Source of the DNA: Desulfobacteraceae bacterium
GTDB taxonomy: Bacteria; Desulfobacterota; Desulfobacteria; Desulfobacterales; JAABSP01
Reading direction: 5' to 3'
DNA length: 64,000 bases
Assembly (NCBI GenBank): GCA_011390345.1
Contig: JAABSP010000026.1
Span: forward strand, 1 to 64,000
The position numbers were made by a program, and so were the translations under genes. Shown in pieces: positions 59,768 to 64,000 of the stretch (position 1 is the stretch's first letter; every line of letters begins with the position of its first letter). The notes under the pieces were generated by a model. That model saw nothing but the letters and a program-made list of their open reading frames with translations, searched no databases and was not told where the DNA came from.

Positions 59768-61652
59768 TCTCCTCCAGCAGCTTGTCGATATCCTCGTTGG
59801 TCAGGGTTTCATTTTCCAGCAGAGCCTCCGCCACCCGGTCCAGCAGATTCCGGTGCTCGGTCAGGGTTTTCTGTGCCCTTTCTTGGGCCTCGGTGATGAT
59901 CCGCCGCACCTCTTCATCGATGATCTGTGCGGTATTCTCGCTGAAGTCCCTGGGCTCGGCAGCCATCTCCCTGCCGAGAAAGGGGTGCTGCTCCCCATGA
60001 CGGAAGAACACAGGGCCTAAAACATCGCTCATGCCCCACTGGCAGACCATCCTTCGCACCAGTTGGGTCGTCTTCTTCAGATCGTCTCCCGCGCCCGTGG
60101 TCACATCCTCGAACTTTATCTTTTCCGCGGCCCTGCCCCCCAGAAGGATCGCAGCCCTGTCGAGCAGATAGCTCTTCTTGAGGTTGTACTGGTTCTCTTC
60201 GGGGATCTGCTCGGTCGCACCAAGGGCGCGGCCCCGGGGAATGATCGTCACCTTCTTGAGCGTGTCCGAGCCCGGCAGCAGTTTGGCCATGAGCGCATGC
60301 CCCGATTCATGGTAGGCGATCACTTCCTTGTCCTCATCTTTGATGATATCCTCCCGTTCCAGCCCCATCAGGATCTTGTCCCGGCTCTGGTCGAAGTCTT
60401 CGGCCTCCACGATCTCCTTTCCCTTGCGGGCCGCCAAAAGCGCGGCCTCGTTGACGAGGTTTTTCAGTTCCGCGCCCGAAAAGCCCACGGTTCGGTTTCC
60501 GATCACGGCAAGATCCACATCATCTCCAATCTTCACCTCCCGGGTATGCACCTTCAGGATCTGCTCCCTCGCCTTTTTCTGAGGCAGATTGAGCATCACC
60601 CGCCGGTCGAACCGTCCCGGACGGATCAGGGCGTTGTCGAGCACATCGGGCCGGTTGGTGGCCGCCATCACCACCACCGATTCGTTGGGCGCAAAGCCGT
60701 CCATCTCGTTTAAAATCTGGTTCAGGGTCTGCTCCCGTTCGTCATGGCCCCCGCCCACGCCCGTGCCCCGGACCCGGCCGATGGAGTCGATCTCGTCGAT
60801 AAAAATGATGGAGGGGGCCTCCTTTTTGGCCTTGCTGAACATGTCCCGGACCCGGGACGCGCCGACGCCCACGAACATCTCGATGAAATCGGATCCGCTG
60901 ATGTTGTAGAAGGGAACATTGGCCTCTCCGGCCACGGCTCTGGAAAGAAGGGTTTTGCCGGTTCCCGGAGGCCCCACCAGCAGCACGCCTTTTGGAAGCT
61001 CGGCCCCGATTTCCAGATATGCGGTCGGATCTTTTAAAAACCCCACGATCTCCTCCAGCTCCTTTTTAGCGTTGGAGAGACCCGCCACATCCTCGAAGGT
61101 GACATCGCTTTCGGAGCGTTGGAAGAGCTTGGCCTTGGATTTACCGAATCCGAAGATTCCTCCGCCGCCGCCGCCCATCCGCTGCTGCATCTTTCGGCTG
61201 GAATAGACGAAAAATCCGATGATCAGTACCCAGGGCAGAAGGGTGACAAAGAGCGTCATCAGCCATGACCGCTCTTCGGGATCGGCCCGGATGGCGACGC
61301 CGTTCTCCTCCAACAGGTCGATCAGCTTTGCATCCTGAATGGCCGGCATGGCCGTAACAAATCGGGTCGGCTGGGGCTGAGACCTCTGATTTTCTTGGCC
61401 AGCTTCCTGCTGCCGATCTTTCTCCTCTTCTTTGTAGAGGCCCTGGATCTTCTGGCCCGTAAAGACAACTTCGGCAACCGCTCCGGACTTCACCTGCTCT
61501 TTGAATTGGGTGTAGGAGAGTTCATCGATCTGGGGCCCCCGGAAACTTCCCTGAAACAGATAGATGATCCCCAGCCACAGAAGCAGAAAAAGCAGCATGC
61601 GCGATCCGTATGAGAATTTCAGTTGAGCGGGTTTTTGCGGTTTGGTTTTCAT
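59748..61652 (-). CDS. ftsH: ATP-dependent zinc metalloprotease FtsH
   Basis: A 634-residue membrane AAA+ protease that degrades membrane and regulatory proteins. Two N-terminal helices (about 22-38 and 135-155) flank a periplasmic part. The AAA module has Walker A GPPGTGKT, Walker B IIFIDEID and the SRH region [20 protein letters not shown]. The zinc site is HESGH in [13 protein letters not shown] 61652 is preceded by AAAGGA; a longer frame has no support. The Gly-rich patch [14 protein letters not shown] is common in bacterial FtsH. It is co-transcribed with mscS. Confidence 0.97.
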   Translation of the reverse strand: MKTKPQKPAQLKFSYGSRMLLFLLLWLGIIYLFQGSFRGPQIDELSYTQFKEQVKSGAVAEVVFTGQKIQGLYKEEEKDRQQEAGQENQRSQPQPTRFVTAMPAIQDAKLIDLLEENGVAIRADPEERSWLMTLFVTLLPWVLIIGFFVYSSRKMQQRMGGGGGGIFGFGKSKAKLFQRSESDVTFEDVAGLSNAKKELEEIVGFLKDPTAYLEIGAELPKGVLLVGPPGTGKTLLSRAVAGEANVPFYNISGSDFIEMFVGVGASRVRDMFSKAKKEAPSIIFIDEIDSIGRVRGTGVGGGHDEREQTLNQILNEMDGFAPNESVVVMAATNRPDVLDNALIRPGRFDRRVMLNLPQKKAREQILKVHTREVKIGDDVDLAVIGNRTVGFSGAELKNLVNEAALLAARKGKEIVEAEDFDQSRDKILMGLEREDIIKDEDKEVIAYHESGHALMAKLLPGSDTLKKVTIIPRGRALGATEQIPEENQYNLKKSYLLDRAAILLGGRAAEKIKFEDVTTGAGDDLKKTTQLVRRMVCQWGMSDVLGPVFFRHGEQHPFLGREMAAEPRDFSENTAQIIDEEVRRIITEAQERAQKTLTEHRNLLDRVAEALLENETLTNEDIDKLLEENDEGDV

Positions 61653-61793
61653 TGGCCATCCTTTGGGTTGGTTATGATGAATTCTTTTTGCCATCTTATC
61701 ATATTGAAAAAAAACTCGATATTCCGAAATTGGATAAAGGCTCCATTTGCCCGGGAATGAGAAGGTAGAAAAAGAGCTTTCAGGCTGAGCCAC

Positions 61794-61831
61794 TGGGGTA
61801 TTTTTGTCTCGGATATCAGGTCCATACCCCA
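61794..61831. promoter_or_regulatory. 8-bp inverted repeat between ftsH and pdhA
   Basis: TGGGGTAT (61794-61801) and ATACCCCA (61824-61831) face each other across 22 bp. A TATAAT lies at 61856-61861, upstream of pdhA. The 279-bp gap also holds AT-rich sequence. It could be an operator or a leader hairpin; nothing fixes which gene it serves. Confidence 0.4.
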
Positions 61832-61931
61832 TAGGTTTTCAGCTTTTTCTAATTCTATAATCGATTACTGCATACGATCAGTTTTGCGAATGATATTACC
61901 AACTCTTTTCCCGATGTAAGGATGTGATCCC

Positions 61932-63164
61932 ATGCCCAGAGAAAAGATCGACCTCGAACAGGATATCGAATATCTCTCCATCTTGAATGAGAAGGGAGAG
62001 ATCGACGAGGACCTCGAGCCCGATATGAAGGATGATCTGCTGCTCGATCTTCACCGGGCCATGCTCTTTGGCCGGCGGTTTGATGAGCGGATGCTCAACC
62101 TCCAGCGCGGGGGCAAGATGGGAACCTTTGCCCCCATCAAGGGGCAGGAGGCCGCGCAGCTTGGCGCTGTGGCCTGTCTGGAAGATAAGGACTGGCTGGT
62201 TCCTTCGTTTCGGGAGACTGCGGCCGAGATCTGGCGGGGGAAGAGGCCGAAGAACATTCTTCTGGCCTATGCCGGCTTCAGCGAGGGGGGAGTAATTCCC
62301 AAAGGGATCAACAATCTGCCGGCCGCCATTCCTGTAGGGACACAGACCCTCCACGCGGCCGGGATCGGCTACGGGATCAAATTCAAGGGGAAAAAGCAGG
62401 TGGTGATGACTTTTTTCGGAGACGGCGCGACCTCCGAAGGAGATTTTCATGAGGCGCTCAACTTTGCCGGAGTCTTCAACACGCCGACGATCTTCGTCTG
62501 CCAGAACAACCATTGGGCCATATCCATCAATCGCTCCCGCCAGAGCAAATCAAAGACCCTGGCGCAGAAGGCCATCGCCTACGGGATTCCGGGGATTCAG
62601 GTGGACGGCAACGATGTGCTTGCGGTCTATGCAGCAGCAAAGGAGGCTGTCGAGCGGGCGCGGAACGGGGAGGGGCCCACCTTTATCGAGTGCGTCACCT
62701 ACCGGATGTCGGTGCATACCACGGCAGACGATCCGAAGCGGTATCGTTCCGATGAGGAGGTGGAGAAGTGGGAGAAGAGAGATCCCATCAGCCGGTTCCA
62801 GAAGTATTTGAAGAGAAAGGATCTGCTTTCCGATGAGGAGATCAAGGAGATCGAATCGGAAATCAAGGACGAGATCAAGAAGATCGTGAAAGGTTGGGAG
62901 AAGAAGAAAAAGGAGCTGGAGGGCCGGGTGGAGATGTTCGAGGGGACATTTGCGGAGCTGCCGGCCTACCTTGTGGAGCAGAAGGAGGAGTTTGAGAGCG
63001 AGCTTCCGGAGAAGCCCGAGAAACCGGAAGACGCAAAGAAGCAAGAGGCCGCCGAAGAAGACGAGGAGGAGGCCGCCGAAGAAGCCGGGGAAGAAGGTGA
63101 TGATGAGGATGAGAAGGCCGAAGCGGAAGAAGAGCCGGAAGCGGACGAGGAATCCGAGGAATAA
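61932..63164 (+). CDS. pdhA: Pyruvate dehydrogenase E1 component, alpha subunit, with acidic tail
   Basis: A 410-residue ThDP-dependent E1 alpha. The ThDP motif is FFGDGATSEGDFHEALNFAGVFNTPTIFVCQNN (key residues GDG near 162 and NN near 192). The TTADDPKRYRSDEEVEKWEKRDPI block, with the phosphorylation-loop-like region, is typical of the family. Substrate could be pyruvate or a branched-chain 2-oxo acid. About 55 C-terminal residues (356-410) are almost only Glu, Asp, Ala, Lys and Pro, which most E1 alphas lack. E1 beta follows after 15 bp. Confidence 0.92.
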   Translation: MPREKIDLEQDIEYLSILNEKGEIDEDLEPDMKDDLLLDLHRAMLFGRRFDERMLNLQRGGKMGTFAPIKGQEAAQLGAVACLEDKDWLVPSFRETAAEIWRGKRPKNILLAYAGFSEGGVIPKGINNLPAAIPVGTQTLHAAGIGYGIKFKGKKQVVMTFFGDGATSEGDFHEALNFAGVFNTPTIFVCQNNHWAISINRSRQSKSKTLAQKAIAYGIPGIQVDGNDVLAVYAAAKEAVERARNGEGPTFIECVTYRMSVHTTADDPKRYRSDEEVEKWEKRDPISRFQKYLKRKDLLSDEEIKEIESEIKDEIKKIVKGWEKKKKELEGRVEMFEGTFAELPAYLVEQKEEFESELPEKPEKPEDAKKQEAAEEDEEEAAEEAGEEGDDEDEKAEAEEEPEADEESEE

Positions 63165-63179
63165 GGACGAGGGGGCGAT

Positions 63180-64000
63180 ATGGCAAAGCTGACAATGGTT
63201 CAGGCGATCAACCTGGCGCTGCACCAGGAGATGGAAAAGGATGAGGATGTGGTGGTGCTCGGCGAGGATGTGGGCATTGACGGCGGCGTCTTCCGGGTGA
63301 CCGACGGCCTTATCGACAAATTCGGGGAAGAGCGGGTGATGGATACCCCCCTTGCGGAATCCGGGATCACCGGGTTTTCCATCGGTATGGCCATCTACGG
63401 GCTGAAGCCGGTCTGTGAGATGCAGTTCTCCGGGTTCGGGTATATGGCCATGCACCAATTGGAGGCGCACGCTGCGAGAATGCGCGCGCGATCCGGGGGC
63501 CGGTTTCATGTGCCGATGGTGATCCGGATGCCCTACGGCGGCGGTGTGAAGGCACTGGAGCACCATTCCGAGAGCCGGGAGGCTTATTGGGCCCATACGC
63601 CGGGGTTGAAGATGGTTATTCCCTCGACGCCGAGAAATGCCCGGGCACTGCTGGTGAGCGCGATTCGTGATCCTGACCCGGTGGTCTTCTACGAGCCCAA
63701 GTCGAGCTACCGGGCCTTCCGGGAGGAGGTTCCCGAAGGAGAGGAGACGATTCCCATCGGCCAGTCCGAGATCGTGAGGGAGGGGGAGGATCTGACGCTG
63801 ATCTCCTACGGCGCGATGATGCGGCCAACATTGGAGGCGGCGGAGATCCTGGAAGAGGAGGATGGGGTGCAGTGCGAGGTGATCGACCTGATGACCATCT
63901 CTCCGATTGACGACAGCAAGTTCACCGAATCGGCAAAGAAGACGGGCCGGGTGGTGCTGGTGCATGAGGCTCCCCGGAGCTTTGGGCCTGGGGCCGAGAT
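63180..64000 (+). CDS. pdhB: Pyruvate dehydrogenase E1 component, beta subunit (partial)
   Basis: The gene starts with ATG 63180 and runs off the right edge; 273 codons are visible. Hallmarks are the N-terminal VVLGEDVGIDGGVFRVTDGL, the DTPLAESGITGFSIGMA block, EMQFSGFGYMA and RMPYGGGVKALEHHSES, which holds the substrate-binding histidines. The transketolase C-terminal part begins near residue 195. With E1 alpha it forms the alpha2-beta2 tetramer that decarboxylates the 2-oxo acid. E2 is expected downstream, outside the window. Confidence 0.95.
   Translation, partial: MAKLTMVQAINLALHQEMEKDEDVVVLGEDVGIDGGVFRVTDGLIDKFGEERVMDTPLAESGITGFSIGMAIYGLKPVCEMQFSGFGYMAMHQLEAHAARMRARSGGRFHVPMVIRMPYGGGVKALEHHSESREAYWAHTPGLKMVIPSTPRNARALLVSAIRDPDPVVFYEPKSSYRAFREEVPEGEETIPIGQSEIVREGEDLTLISYGAMMRPTLEAAEILEEEDGVQCEVIDLMTISPIDDSKFTESAKKTGRVVLVHEAPRSFGPGAE

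Noticed and set aside
61932-64000. Branched-chain 2-oxo acid dehydrogenase
   Set aside because: Not excluded, but motifs do not separate it from pyruvate dehydrogenase and E2 is outside the window. The common name was kept with that caution.

Overview
The window reads as chromosome of a Gram-negative bacterium, most likely an anaerobe of the Desulfobacterota (old Deltaproteobacteria). Supporting signs are futalosine-route menaquinone genes (mqnB, mqnD, a UbiA-type prenyltransferase, menG), LL-diaminopimelate aminotransferase (dapL) instead of the succinylase route, an archaeal-type phosphoglycerate mutase, an inverted-order beta-oxidation protein, a complete Mla lipid transport operon, an MXAN_6640-like secreted protease and a detached NuoEFG/Hnd-type flavoprotein trio. 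Codon use and base composition look even across the window. I see no phage, integrase, transposase or CRISPR array. The phylum is inferred from gene content only.

Layout. 1-5 kb: an efflux gene pair (partial gene and TolC) divergent from a ZraS/ZraR-like two-component system. 5-7.2 kb: tetR-mqnB-mqnD. 7.2-11.3 kb, minus strand: a zinc-ribbon membrane peptide, a degenerate J-domain protein, and corA behind a pentapeptide/cNMP/DUF4388 protein. 11.4-16.6 kb: a PAS-GGDEF cyclase, an orphan secretin-type STN protein, amtB behind a textbook sigma-54 promoter, and a GAF-HD-GYP phosphodiesterase. 16.7-20.7 kb: dapL-lysA-hypothetical-dusB, with queF convergent. 21.2-25.3 kb: mlaE-F-D-C-A, in which the MlaF ATPase carries a degenerate GGDEF domain. 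25.4-29.1 kb: two secreted proteins. 29.3-33 kb: fadJ-like plus thiolase behind a FadR-type palindrome. 33.2-33.4 kb: tRNA-Arg and tRNA-His. 33.6-42.5 kb: ferritin-like protein, USP, hydrolase, alcohol dehydrogenase-SCP2 fusion, apgM-cupin-HIT, CoA-transferase-GNAT fusion and a cNMP sensor. 42.5-47.6 kb: NuoE/F/G-like trio, UbiA and MenG. 47.7-52 kb: a NosL/ABC module facing a UreH2-type copper protein. 52-64 kb: popT, pcm, K+ channel, 5-FCL, serS-thrC, ftsH-mscS and pyruvate dehydrogenase E1 alpha/beta (beta runs off the end).

The genes fit a menaquinone-dependent, fatty-acid-using anaerobe that investigates its environment with c-di-GMP, cyclic nucleotide and two-component sensors. The most interesting signal is the MlaF-GGDEF fusion: the catalytic GGDEF residues are lost but an RxxD motif is kept at the position of the c-di-GMP inhibitory site. 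This suggests a link between c-di-GMP and outer-membrane lipid transport; it is an inference.

A second theme is DNA structure. Many gene junctions hold degenerate short-unit tandem repeats with a GGAC core and a period near 9 bp. One array sits in frame inside the histidine kinase; another lies between two copies of the dusB start region. Short two-copy duplications straddle several stop codons. No gap between annotated genes exceeds about 300 bases.
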